Origin: Pollutimonas thiosulfatoxidans
GTDB taxonomy: Bacteria > Pseudomonadota > Gammaproteobacteria > Burkholderiales > Burkholderiaceae_B
NCBI RefSeq assembly: GCF_004022565.1
Contig: NZ_CP022987.1
Span: forward strand, 2,914,001-2,978,000
DNA: 64,000 nucleotides
Reading direction: 5' to 3'
This document shows, in pieces, positions 25,323-34,228 of this stretch; within the stretch, counting starts at the first letter, position 1, and every line of letters starts with the position of its first letter. The notes beneath the pieces were generated by a model. The model made no database searches and had not been told where the DNA came from. It saw nothing but the letters and a program-made list of their open reading frames with translations. The position numbers were made by a program, and so were the translations under genes.

Positions 25323-25925
25323 ATGAACTACGCAATTATTGGCTTCGGCCAGATCGGCCAGGCTCTTGCCAAGGCATTCGCCCGTAGCGGCATCGAGGTA
25401 TCTGTTGCAACCACCCGCGACCCGCAAAGCTTTGCATCCACCGCAGCCGCGATAGGAGCCAAGGTCATTCCAACAACCTTGGCGGAAGCCGTCAAGGCGG
25501 ACATCGTATTTCTGGCCGTCCGTTACGAGGCGCACCGGGATGTCGCGAAGGCGCTGCCGACCTGGAAGGGAAAGATCATCATTGACGTGACCAATACCTA
25601 CGGCGTGTCTCCTGAGGATTTAGGAGGACAGCCCTCTTCCAAGGCCGTCGCGCAAGCTTTCACCGGTGGAAAATTGGTTAAGGGGTTCAATCATTTAGCC
25701 GCAGCCACACTGGACCAGGATCCGGCGGTACAAGGTGGCAGAAGAGTCGTGTTTCTAAGCGGCGACGATGAAGGCGCAATAGCGACGGTTGCGGCCCTCG
25801 CCGAGCAGCTTGGCTTCGCACCTGTCAATCTTGGGAAGCTCGAAGAGGGCGGCAAGCTTGTGCACGCTCGCGACAAGACTTGGGGCCCACTGATCTTCCA
25901 GGACTTGTTCATGAAAAGGGCGTGA
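25323..25925 (+). CDS. NAD(P)-binding reductase, F420-dependent-NADP-reductase-like (NpdG/FNO-like fold)
   Basis: 200 residues starting MNYAIIGFGQIGQALAKAFA, a Rossmann dinucleotide motif. The next conserved blocks, ADIVFLAVRYEAHRDVAKAL, IIIDVTNTYG and GGKLVKGFNHLAAATLDQDP, match the small NADP oxidoreductase family related to F420-dependent NADP reductases. Betaproteobacteria lack classic F420, so the real redox partner is probably another nicotinamide or quinone substrate. Its regulator is likely the divergent HxlR protein. Ribosome site AAAGGACAAACC precedes the start. Confidence 0.82.
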   Translation: MNYAIIGFGQIGQALAKAFARSGIEVSVATTRDPQSFASTAAAIGAKVIPTTLAEAVKADIVFLAVRYEAHRDVAKALPTWKGKIIIDVTNTYGVSPEDLGGQPSSKAVAQAFTGGKLVKGFNHLAAATLDQDPAVQGGRRVVFLSGDDEGAIATVAALAEQLGFAPVNLGKLEEGGKLVHARDKTWGPLIFQDLFMKRA

Positions 25926-26389
25926 CGCTACCCCGGGGCTGCTTTCAGGATGATCGTCCCAGCCCCACTTAGCCCTGGCCAGCCGGCTTAGGGCACATCA
26001 TCTTGCGGCCAGAATCTCCGAACCCAGCCGCTCGTTCGCGACCGACTCGCTTAGATCGAATCTCCCGCGCCAAGATTGAACGCCCAAGAAAACACATTAA
26101 AAAACCGTTCGATTTAAGCCTAATAGCCTAGTGCTTACCCCGGCCATTGACTGGGGCTTACACCCATTGGCCCCCTCCATCTGTCCCTCTCGACGCGCGG
26201 ACTCGAGCACAGTTAAGCTGCCCGCTCAGTCGTTACGGAAACATTAAGACATACAAGTCGTTGTTCCGCGCGTCTGCTTTCTTTTTGCTTCACTTTTTTA
26301 TCCACGTGTAACTGTGGAGTGTCGTAGGTAGGCTTTCTAAAGATCAACAAAAGTGCGCTGAATGCGCTACTACCCGAGGAGATAATGTC
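25926..26389. other. 464-base intergenic region before the peroxidase operon
   Basis: No gene found on either strand. A 7-bp perfect inverted repeat (25935-25941 with 25960-25966, GGGGCTG/CAGCCCC, 18-base loop) may end the reductase transcript. The second half is more AT-rich (26090-26360) and should hold the promoter of the peroxidase locus, but I could not fix a convincing -35/-10 pair. A TTTATCCACG sequence near 26299 resembles a DnaA box by chance. Confidence 0.5.
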
Positions 26390-29300
26390 ATGGTTACACT
26401 GGTCAAACACGATCTAGAGTTCATTCTCAAACAAATCCGTATTGCCGAGGCCCATGCCAACGGCGGGGACCTTGCACAGCTCGTTGCGCAGGCCGGGCAA
26501 GCGGCCGGTGCAGTGGGGGCCGCCCCGTTACAGCCTCACCTGCAACCGTATGGATTGCGCACGGTCGACGGTACCTATAATAATCTGATCGCGGGGCGTG
26601 AAACCTGGGGTGCAGCCGACCAGCCTTTCATCCCGCTCACAGAGCGCGTCTTCCGTAACGAGGGCGACGACAGCCTGGCCCCCATCACGAACAATAACGA
26701 TTACGGCGAAACCGGCAACGTTGTCGACGCCGATCCCCGTCTGATTTCCAACCTCATCGTCGACCAGACCAGCAATAATCCCGCGGCAGTTATCGTTGCG
26801 CAGCAATGGCGCGACGCAGGCTACGAAGTCCAACAGACGCCGGTATTCAATAATGGAGTGCCGCTGCTGGATGGCAACGGCGTGCAAGTTGTCACCTACC
26901 AGTTCCCGAATATTTCGCCGGATATCGGCGACTCTGCGCCATTCAACGGCCTGTTTACCCTTTTTGGCCAGTTCTTCGATCACGGTCTTGATCTGGTCCC
27001 AAAAGCCGGGAACGGCACGATCTTTATTCCGCTACAGGCGGATGACCCGCTATACGTACCAGGTTCTCCCGCCAACTTCATGGCGATGTCCCGAGCCACG
27101 CTGGAGCCGGACAACATCACGACACCGTGGGTCGATCAAAATCAGACCTATACATCCGATCCATCGCATCAGGTGTTTCTGCGCGAGTATGCCCTGCTCG
27201 ATGGCAGGCCGGTAGCAACGGGGCATCTGCTGGAAGGCGCGCGTGGCCTGGCGACGTGGGCTGACATAAAAGCGCAGGCGCGCGATATTTTGGGTATTGA
27301 GCTGACGGACGCCGATATCGGCAATATCCCTATGCTACGGGTCGACCCTTACGGAAATTTCATTCCCGACAGCGACGGGTATCCGCAGATCGTTGTGGGT
27401 CTGGGACCTGACGGCATTCCCAATACTGATGATGACGAGGTAGTTTCCGGGACACCCGGGGCGCCTGCCAGCACGGCGATGGCAGTGCGTGTGGACCATG
27501 CCTTCCTGGATGATATCGCGCATGCTGCCGTACCCATTTTTGATCTGAATGGCGTGCTTCAAACCGATGCCGACGATCTGGTCGGCTACGCCGGCGCCTA
27601 CGGCGCTGGGGGCCGGCAACTGGCCTACGATAACGAAATGCTCGACGCCCACTACATTACCGGCGACGGACGGGGCAACGAAAATATCGGCCTTAGCACC
27701 ATTCACCATGTCTTCCATGCCGAACACAATCGGCTGGTCGAGCATACGAAAGACGTCATTCTCGAGTCCAACGACTTGGCCTTTCTGAACGAATGGCTGC
27801 TGCAAGCCGTAACGGAAGTGCCGACGAACCAGGCCGATATCGACGCCCTGGTCTGGAACGGCGAACGGCTGTTCCAGGCCGGCCGGTTCACCAATGAAAT
27901 GGAATACCAACATCTTGTCTTTGAAGAGTACGCCCGCAAGATGCAGCCGGACATCGATGCGTTCGTATTTGAACCTTCGGCCGACATCAATCCGGCGATC
28001 TTTGCCGAGTTTGCGCATGCTGTGTACCGCTTCGGCCATTCGATGCTAAATGAAAACATCGATCGGATCGAGAGCGACGGTACGTTCAACCCCATCCCTC
28101 TGTTCAACGGCTTCCTTAATCCGCTGGAGCTGGGCGCTGTGGACGAGGCCGGCAACGTGATTGTCGACCACGACACCGCAGCGGGTGCCATCATTCGCGG
28201 CATGTCGCGCCAGGCCGGCAACGAGATCGACGAATTCGTGACGAACGCGCTGCGTAATCAGTTGCTGGGCATACCGCTGGATCTTCCTGCAATAAATATT
28301 GCGCGAGGCCGGGACACTGGCCTGCCGTCGCTGAACGAGGCGCGTGCCCAGTTTTACCAGATGGCGAACCAGGATACGCAACTTAAACCTTACGAGAGCT
28401 GGGCCGATTTTGCGCTGAATCTGAAGAATCCCGCTTCTATCGTGAACTTCATCGCCGCCTATGGCACGCACTCCAGCATCATTGCGCAGACCGGCATAGA
28501 AGGCAAACGAATCGCGGCAAGCGATCTAGTGCTGGGAGGGGCCAATGCGCCCCTGGACCGCCTGGACTTCCTGAATTCGACCGGCGCGTGGAGCGTGGCC
28601 GAGACGGGTCTTAACGATATCGATCTCTGGGTGGGCGGCCTGGCAGAAAAGCACATGGACTTCGGCGGCATGCTGGGATCCACCTTTAGTTTTGTCTTCG
28701 AACTGCAGTTGGAAAACCTGCAGGATGGGGATCGCTTCTATTACCTGTCCCGCGTGCAAGGTCTGAACTTATTGAACGAGCTGGAAAACAACTCGTTTGG
28801 CAAGATGATGATGCGTGCCACCGACCTGGGCGATGAGAACGCCACCGCGTTGCCAGGCGATATCTTCTCGACGCCGGACCATACGATCGAGATGGATCAG
28901 TCGCGGCAGATCGGCGCTGATCCTCTGTTCGACGATCCGATTCTCAATGCGATCAGCCCGAAGGTGGTGCGCAAGGATCTGGATGGCGATGGCGACAATG
29001 ACGTTCTTATCTATCATGGCGGCGAGCATGTTGTGCTGGGCGGCACTGAAGAGGACGATGTGCTGCAGGCCGGCGACGGCGATGACAGCATTTGGGGGCG
29101 TGGCGGCAACGATACGATTGAGGCCGGCTATGGCGTGGACCACGTACACGGTGGCGACGGCGATGACGTTATCACGAACTCCGGCACTGATATCGGGATG
29201 GCCGACTTTCTGCACGGAGAAAAGGGCAACGACGCCATACACGGCGGCAGCGGCATGGCCCTTATTTTCGGGAACGAAGGGCAAGACTTCATCATTGCCG

Positions 29301-32300
29301 GGCCCGACGGCAAGCATGTACTGGGTGGCCGAGACAACGACTTCATTCTGGGAGGAGACGGCGTCGACTTTCTGATGGGCAACGAGGGCGACGACTGGAT
29401 AGAGGGTGGCGGCCGCTTCGACACGCTGGCGGGCGACAACTCCGAACTATTCTTCAATTCGTCCATCATCGGCCATGATGTACTGAATGGTAATGGCAAC
29501 GACACCGACTACGATGCCGAGTCGGGTGATGACATCATGTTCCAGAACGACGGCATACAACGCAGCAACGGCATGGCGGGATTTGACTGGGCGATACATA
29601 AGGGGGACGAAAGCGCCGCCAACTCGGATCTGGGCATTCCCTTATTCAGCACACAAGAGGCCTTCATTCTCCGTGATCGCTTCGACCTGGTCGAAGGCCT
29701 GTCAGGATGGGTTCATGACGATACCCTTACTGGCCGCGTATTGCCCACGAATGCGCGAGCCGAGCTAGACAACACCGCCGCCATTCCCGCCGAGAACAGC
29801 ACCCTCGATTCCTATTCGAACGCGTTGCTCGAGAAGAACGTCTCTCTCATCTCCGGCCTTTCGGAACTTGTTGCCCACAAGGAGCGCACGACTGTCACAG
29901 TCGCCGGTGTGGAAGAGACCATCGTGATGGACACAGCCGACGCCTCGGACATTCTGCTCGGTGGTGGCGGCAGCGATGTCATCAAGGGTCTAGCTGGCGA
30001 CGACGTCATCGACGGCGACCGTTGGCTGAACGTCCGGATCGCAGTCCATGATGCGAATGGCAGCGAAATAGGTTCTGCGGAGGGCATGGGGCACCCCGTG
30101 TATGACGCCGACGGCAATGTACTTTTCGACGGGCGTACCCTTGATGCCCTGGTGTTCGATCGCACGATCAACCCTGGAAATCTCGGTATTGTGCGGGAGA
30201 TTCTCGACGGAAATGTCGCCTCCGATATCGACACCGCCGTCTATACCGATGTAGTGGAAAACTACTCCTTCACTCGCAATGCCGATGGAAGCATTACGGT
30301 TGATCATAGCGGCTTCGATGAAGACGCGGGCCCGGATGGCGACGAGGGAAACATCGTCAACGCCGTATCCGACGGAGTAGATCGGCTCTTCAATATAGAG
30401 GTATTGCGCTTCTCGGATGGCAATGGCGGCACGGTGGATTACCAGGTTGACCAGCTTTTCAACATTCCTGCCACCGGCGCGCCCGTTATCAGCGATGCAA
30501 CACCCACCGAAGGTCAGCCGCTTACGGTTGATACCACGGGCATCGTCGACGAAAACGGGCTGGGCACCGGCGGCTTTGACTACCAATGGCAGGTATCTAC
30601 CGACGGCGGCGCGACGTGGAGCGATATCGTTGGTGCAATCGACGCGACGTTTACGCCGGCAGACGGCGTGGCCGGCCAGGTCGGTGCCAGCTTGCGGGTC
30701 TCTGCGACGTTCACCGATGGCAAGGGAAACATCGAAACCCTGTTCTCGTCACCCACCGGCATCGTGGGCGACAACTGGACAGGTACAAGCGCAGCCGATC
30801 TGTTCGTGGGCACACAGGGCGATGATATCGCCAACGGGGCCAACGGCAACGACTTTCTGCTCGGCGGTGCCGGAAACGACACGCTGACCGGCGCCGGCGG
30901 AGACGACGCGCTCGATGGCGGCGCAGGTAACGATAGCCTGCATGGCGGCCTAGGCCTTGATACCTTGAACGGCGGAGCGGGCGACGACACAATGGACGGA
31001 GGCGCTGGCAGCAGCGATACGGCAGTGTACGTGGGCGCGGCGCACAACTTTTCGATGGAACGCACGGGCGGCACGATCACGGTAACCGACAATACCGGTG
31101 CCGAAGGCGTCGACACGCTGACCAATGTCGAAGCCCTCCAATTCAATGGCGTCAGCTACACCGTGGTCAATGGTACCAACGCCGGCAACCCCGCCCTGAA
31201 CGGGCTCAACGGAACCGCCGGTTCACAGGTCGTTTTCGGCATGAACGGAGCCGACGCCATCAATGGCGGTGCCGGAAACGACATGATTCACGGGGGCAAC
31301 GGCAACGATACGATTACGCAAACCGGCGGCACAGGCGGGCGTGATCTTGTCAACGGCGGAGAGGGCGTCGACACCTACCAACTGAATGGCGTGGCGGGCC
31401 CCGAAATCTTCACGATCTACACTCGTACCGCCGCAACCGCGGCCATAGCGGGTCTCGTCCTTGCGACGAATACCGAGATTGTGGTTGCACGCAACGGCCT
31501 GGTGATCGCCGAGCTGGACAACATCGAAGAAATTCGCGTCAACACGCTACACGTAACGGCGCCCGGCGGCAACGGTGGCGGCCTGAACGCCGGCGACCTC
31601 ATACAGGTTGTGGGCGATTTCACTGAAACCAGCCTGGACTTCAACACGATTACGATCGATGGGAGCGCCGCCGACGATTCGGTCGATATCAACTCGTTGC
31701 TTTCGGCGCACCGGATCGTGTTCCGCTCCAACGGCGGCAACGATATGATCATCGGCGCGCTGCGTGCGCAGGATGTCATTGAGCTTCCGGCGGGTATGAC
31801 TCAGGAAGGCTCGACGGTTATCAGCACAAACGGCTTGACCACAATCAGCAGCGCCGACCATAGCGTTACGTTCGCCAGCGACAGCATGCCGACCATCCGC
31901 CTCGCTAGCGGTGATCAGTTCATTTCCGATCAAAATCAGAACGATCAAGCCGATCAAGATGAGGATGTCGGGGACGATGACGATGATCAGGAAGGCGATG
32001 ATGCCCTCAGCGACAACGACGACCACGATGATGACCGTACTGAGGGGATCGGAAGCGACGGCGGTCGGCAGAATGGAGGATCAGGTGACGACCGGATGAG
32101 CGGCAAGTCTGGCGACGACGTTCTGAGCGGCGGTTCGGGAAATGATCGTCTGACCGGAGGATCTGGCGACGATGTTCTTAACGGCGGGTCAGGCAACGAC
32201 GTCCTGGATGGCGGTGCCGGCGACGATGTGCTCAATGGCGGCTCCGGCGACGATGCGCTTAAAGGCGGTTCGGGCGACGACATTCTGAACGGTGGGTCGG

Positions 32301-32647
32301 GGAACGATATTCTGCACGGCGGGCTGGGTGACGATATCCTCATCGGCGGTTCCGGCGATGATATCTTCGTCTTCGGTGGCGACGACCGGATCTCCGACTT
32401 TTCGATCGGCGATGACAGAATCGATCTGCGCGAGTTGGGTATCACCGCTAACACGTTCAGTTCCAAGGTGATGGTCACGGCCTCAGGGGACGATATGTTG
32501 TTGACGATCCTGGGCGACACCATGATGGTTTCGGATATCAATCCCCAAGATATCGGCATCGATTCCTTCATTCTGGCAACGGAGGGCGACGCGGGCGGTG
32601 CGCTGGTCAATACTGTTCCGCCCATCGAGGATTACTTCCTTTGCTAA
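26390..32647 (+). CDS. giant secreted animal-type haem peroxidase with RTX repeats (MopA-like)
   Basis: 2085 residues; good ribosome site CGAGGAGATAATGTC. No Sec signal, as expected for type I secretion. The animal haem peroxidase domain spans about 100-850. Distal site: GQFFDHGLDL (Q194, D197, H198). Catalytic arginine and heme-ester glutamate: GDGRGNE (R428, E431). Then HAEHNRLVEH, proximal histidine in YRFGHSML (H550), and the family signature ARGRDTGLPSLNEAR (639-652, N649). The spacing of D197/H198 and R428/E431 equals myeloperoxidase D94/H95 and R239/E242, so covalent haem links are likely; the sulfonium Met is Asn432. Five RTX blocks follow (about 884-1020, 1184-1212, 1462-1543, 1604-1663, 1897-2002), an Ig-like segment (about 1364-1462), an Asp-rich linker (1846-1896), and an FSIGDDRIDLREL-type secretion tail. 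Mn(II) or halide oxidation is inferred from relatives. Confidence 0.93.
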   Translation: MVTLVKHDLEFILKQIRIAEAHANGGDLAQLVAQAGQAAGAVGAAPLQPHLQPYGLRTVDGTYNNLIAGRETWGAADQPFIPLTERVFRNEGDDSLAPITNNNDYGETGNVVDADPRLISNLIVDQTSNNPAAVIVAQQWRDAGYEVQQTPVFNNGVPLLDGNGVQVVTYQFPNISPDIGDSAPFNGLFTLFGQFFDHGLDLVPKAGNGTIFIPLQADDPLYVPGSPANFMAMSRATLEPDNITTPWVDQNQTYTSDPSHQVFLREYALLDGRPVATGHLLEGARGLATWADIKAQARDILGIELTDADIGNIPMLRVDPYGNFIPDSDGYPQIVVGLGPDGIPNTDDDEVVSGTPGAPASTAMAVRVDHAFLDDIAHAAVPIFDLNGVLQTDADDLVGYAGAYGAGGRQLAYDNEMLDAHYITGDGRGNENIGLSTIHHVFHAEHNRLVEHTKDVILESNDLAFLNEWLLQAVTEVPTNQADIDALVWNGERLFQAGRFTNEMEYQHLVFEEYARKMQPDIDAFVFEPSADINPAIFAEFAHAVYRFGHSMLNENIDRIESDGTFNPIPLFNGFLNPLELGAVDEAGNVIVDHDTAAGAIIRGMSRQAGNEIDEFVTNALRNQLLGIPLDLPAINIARGRDTGLPSLNEARAQFYQMANQDTQLKPYESWADFALNLKNPASIVNFIAAYGTHSSIIAQTGIEGKRIAASDLVLGGANAPLDRLDFLNSTGAWSVAETGLNDIDLWVGGLAEKHMDFGGMLGSTFSFVFELQLENLQDGDRFYYLSRVQGLNLLNELENNSFGKMMMRATDLGDENATALPGDIFSTPDHTIEMDQSRQIGADPLFDDPILNAISPKVVRKDLDGDGDNDVLIYHGGEHVVLGGTEEDDVLQAGDGDDSIWGRGGNDTIEAGYGVDHVHGGDGDDVITNSGTDIGMADFLHGEKGNDAIHGGSGMALIFGNEGQDFIIAGPDGKHVLGGRDNDFILGGDGVDFLMGNEGDDWIEGGGRFDTLAGDNSELFFNSSIIGHDVLNGNGNDTDYDAESGDDIMFQNDGIQRSNGMAGFDWAIHKGDESAANSDLGIPLFSTQEAFILRDRFDLVEGLSGWVHDDTLTGRVLPTNARAELDNTAAIPAENSTLDSYSNALLEKNVSLISGLSELVAHKERTTVTVAGVEETIVMDTADASDILLGGGGSDVIKGLAGDDVIDGDRWLNVRIAVHDANGSEIGSAEGMGHPVYDADGNVLFDGRTLDALVFDRTINPGNLGIVREILDGNVASDIDTAVYTDVVENYSFTRNADGSITVDHSGFDEDAGPDGDEGNIVNAVSDGVDRLFNIEVLRFSDGNGGTVDYQVDQLFNIPATGAPVISDATPTEGQPLTVDTTGIVDENGLGTGGFDYQWQVSTDGGATWSDIVGAIDATFTPADGVAGQVGASLRVSATFTDGKGNIETLFSSPTGIVGDNWTGTSAADLFVGTQGDDIANGANGNDFLLGGAGNDTLTGAGGDDALDGGAGNDSLHGGLGLDTLNGGAGDDTMDGGAGSSDTAVYVGAAHNFSMERTGGTITVTDNTGAEGVDTLTNVEALQFNGVSYTVVNGTNAGNPALNGLNGTAGSQVVFGMNGADAINGGAGNDMIHGGNGNDTITQTGGTGGRDLVNGGEGVDTYQLNGVAGPEIFTIYTRTAATAAIAGLVLATNTEIVVARNGLVIAELDNIEEIRVNTLHVTAPGGNGGGLNAGDLIQVVGDFTETSLDFNTITIDGSAADDSVDINSLLSAHRIVFRSNGGNDMIIGALRAQDVIELPAGMTQEGSTVISTNGLTTISSADHSVTFASDSMPTIRLASGDQFISDQNQNDQADQDEDVGDDDDDQEGDDALSDNDDHDDDRTEGIGSDGGRQNGGSGDDRMSGKSGDDVLSGGSGNDRLTGGSGDDVLNGGSGNDVLDGGAGDDVLNGGSGDDALKGGSGDDILNGGSGNDILHGGLGDDILIGGSGDDIFVFGGDDRISDFSIGDDRIDLRELGITANTFSSKVMVTASGDDMLLTILGDTMMVSDINPQDIGIDSFILATEGDAGGALVNTVPPIEDYFLC
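32080..32395 (+). repeat. main RTX nonapeptide repeat array inside the peroxidase gene
   Basis: About eleven consecutive GGSGDDxLx-type nonapeptides (27-base DNA periodicity) near the 3' end of the peroxidase gene, e.g. GGSGNDVLDGGAGDDVL. Each pair of turns binds calcium in a beta-roll that folds outside the cell. DNA copies vary mostly at third positions, so it is an old protein repeat, not a CRISPR or recent slippage array. Confidence 0.9.
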
Positions 32648-32656
32648 AGCAGCAAT

Positions 32657-32678
32657 CGGACCGGAGAAATCCGGTCCG
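32657..32678 (+). promoter_or_regulatory. perfect GNRA-loop hairpin just after the peroxidase stop
   Basis: CGGACCGGA (32657-32665), loop GAAA, TCCGGTCCG (32670-32678): a 9-bp perfect stem with a GNRA tetraloop, nine bases after the stop codon. No T tract follows. This form is more like an mRNA 3'-end stabiliser or processing barrier than a full terminator, and would favour high peroxidase mRNA relative to the secretion genes. Confidence 0.65.
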
Positions 32679-32679
32679 T

Positions 32680-32715
32680 GCGGGCTGATGGCCGGCGCAG
32701 ACAGCCACAGCCCGC
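32680..32715 (+). promoter_or_regulatory. second inverted repeat between peroxidase and TolC-like gene
   Basis: GCGGGCTG (32680-32687) pairs perfectly with CAGCCCGC (32708-32715) around a 20-base loop, directly after the GNRA hairpin and 24 bases before the next start codon. No T tract. It may act with the first hairpin in transcript processing or partial termination. Confidence 0.45.
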
Positions 32716-32739
32716 AGGCCTTGCCGGGATAAAAACAAT

Positions 32740-34215
32740 ATGCTCACGAGCACAATACCCACTGGAACGCGACGCTGTCGTTGGGTTGGCATTACGATGC
32801 TCTTCCTGACGTGTAGCGGTGCATGGGCGCAAGGCGCAGACGCCGAAGCGCGGAGCGCGCCAGTTGCCACTGCGCAACGCGATGTGCTGGACCTGTCCAG
32901 GGCTTGGCGCGCCGCTCTTGAGTACGATCACGCTTATCGGGCAGCCATCAGTGAACAGGCTGCTACGCAGACCGAGCGGGCTCAAGGGCGGGCCGGCCTG
33001 CTGCCCCAGGTTCAGGCCGGCTACCAGCGCAGCCGGGTAACAGGAAGCCTTACTCGTCTTGATTTTCTGGACGGGCAGTCGGGCTCCAGACTCGACTACG
33101 ACTCATACAACGCATACATCCAATTGCAGCAATCCTTATTGAGTCCTGGTCGTTACGCCGATTATCAGCGCGGCAACGCGCGGGCCGACATGGGCGCTGC
33201 TGTATTCGAGGTCAAACGCCAGGACGCAGGCATGCGACTGGCGATCGCTTATTTCAACACCCTGCTTGCCTACGAGGGTCTGGCGCTACAGCGCTCGTTG
33301 ACGACGTCGTTGCAAAGCCAAGCCGCCGCGATCGAGTCCCTGTATCGCCAGCACGAAGCTACACGGATCGATGTACAGGAAACCGAGGCACGCCTGGCCG
33401 TGGCACGCGCGGATCTGATCGTAGCGGCTGACCAATCGACTGTAGCCTTGCGAGAGCTCGAGACCTTGCTGAGTATCGTGCCCACTCACCTGGCCACGCT
33501 GGGCGACGACTTCCCGCTGCCGCCGCTCAGGCCGGCCAAATTACATGAATGGCTCGATAAGGCACGCAGCGACAACGCCGATGTGCAGGCCGCACAGCTG
33601 GCCATCAGGGTGGCCAGTACCGAAGTCGATGTGGCCGCCAGCAGGTATATGCCGACCACAGACCTGGTGGTCGCCTATGGCAGGTCGAACAGCGAGGATC
33701 TGTCCGCATTAAACCAAAGAACCAACACCTTTTCCATCGGCATTCAAATCAGCATCCCACTATTTGCCGGCGGCTATAGCAAGGCGAATGTGGCGCGGGC
33801 CCGCTCCGAACGGAGCCGCCTGCAGCATGAGCTTCGAGCCACGCTGGAGAGAACCGACGCAGAGGTTACACGCCAGTACACGAATGTGCAGGCGGGAGCT
33901 GATCATATCGAGGCGCTACGCGCTGCGGTGGCATCTGGCGAGCTTAGTCTGCATTCGGCCCAGAAAGGATTCATGGTTGGCATCACCGGCAATCTCGAGG
34001 TGCTGAAGGTGCAAGACCGACTTTATCGGACGCGGTACGAGCTGGCCAAGGCCCAACTGGAATACCTGCTGGCACGTCTCAGCCTGGCCGCGGCGGTGGG
34101 AGACCTGCATAGCAACACGTTTGACGAACTCAACGATACCTATCTGAACAAGGTCGTATCGCTGATCGACAACACCCCTCGCGGCAGTGTGCTGGTAGCA
34201 CGCTCAGAACAATAA
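32740..34215 (+). CDS. TolC-family outer membrane channel protein of a type I secretion system (first copy)
   Basis: 491 residues. N-terminal signal peptide (RRCRWVGITMLFLTCSGAWA, cleaved near AQG). The mature chain shows the duplicated TolC repeat: DLSRAWRAALEYDHAYRAA, GRAGLLPQVQAGYQRS, and in the second half SIGIQISIPLFAGGYSKANV and TRYELAKAQLEYLLARLSLA (first residues trimmed). It forms the outer membrane exit duct for one-step export from the cytoplasm. It lies 92 bases after the peroxidase stop, separated by two hairpins, and 13 bases before the ABC exporter gene. A second TolC-like gene closes the same operon. Confidence 0.9.
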   Translation: MLTSTIPTGTRRCRWVGITMLFLTCSGAWAQGADAEARSAPVATAQRDVLDLSRAWRAALEYDHAYRAAISEQAATQTERAQGRAGLLPQVQAGYQRSRVTGSLTRLDFLDGQSGSRLDYDSYNAYIQLQQSLLSPGRYADYQRGNARADMGAAVFEVKRQDAGMRLAIAYFNTLLAYEGLALQRSLTTSLQSQAAAIESLYRQHEATRIDVQETEARLAVARADLIVAADQSTVALRELETLLSIVPTHLATLGDDFPLPPLRPAKLHEWLDKARSDNADVQAAQLAIRVASTEVDVAASRYMPTTDLVVAYGRSNSEDLSALNQRTNTFSIGIQISIPLFAGGYSKANVARARSERSRLQHELRATLERTDAEVTRQYTNVQAGADHIEALRAAVASGELSLHSAQKGFMVGITGNLEVLKVQDRLYRTRYELAKAQLEYLLARLSLAAAVGDLHSNTFDELNDTYLNKVVSLIDNTPRGSVLVARSEQ

Positions 34216-34228
34216 ACAAGGAGCATCG

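Noticed and set aside
26290..26310. TTTATCCACG near the peroxidase promoter as a DnaA box
   Set aside because: A single site with a mismatch, no cluster and no origin-linked genes.
32080..32395. Regular 27-base periodicity considered as a CRISPR array or VNTR
   Set aside because: The period is nine codons of GGxGxDxxx RTX repeats in frame, with no distinct spacers.
26390..32647. Calling the RTX protein a haemolysin or adhesin
   Set aside because: The N-terminal 850 residues carry a complete animal haem peroxidase active site; RTX repeats alone do not define a toxin.
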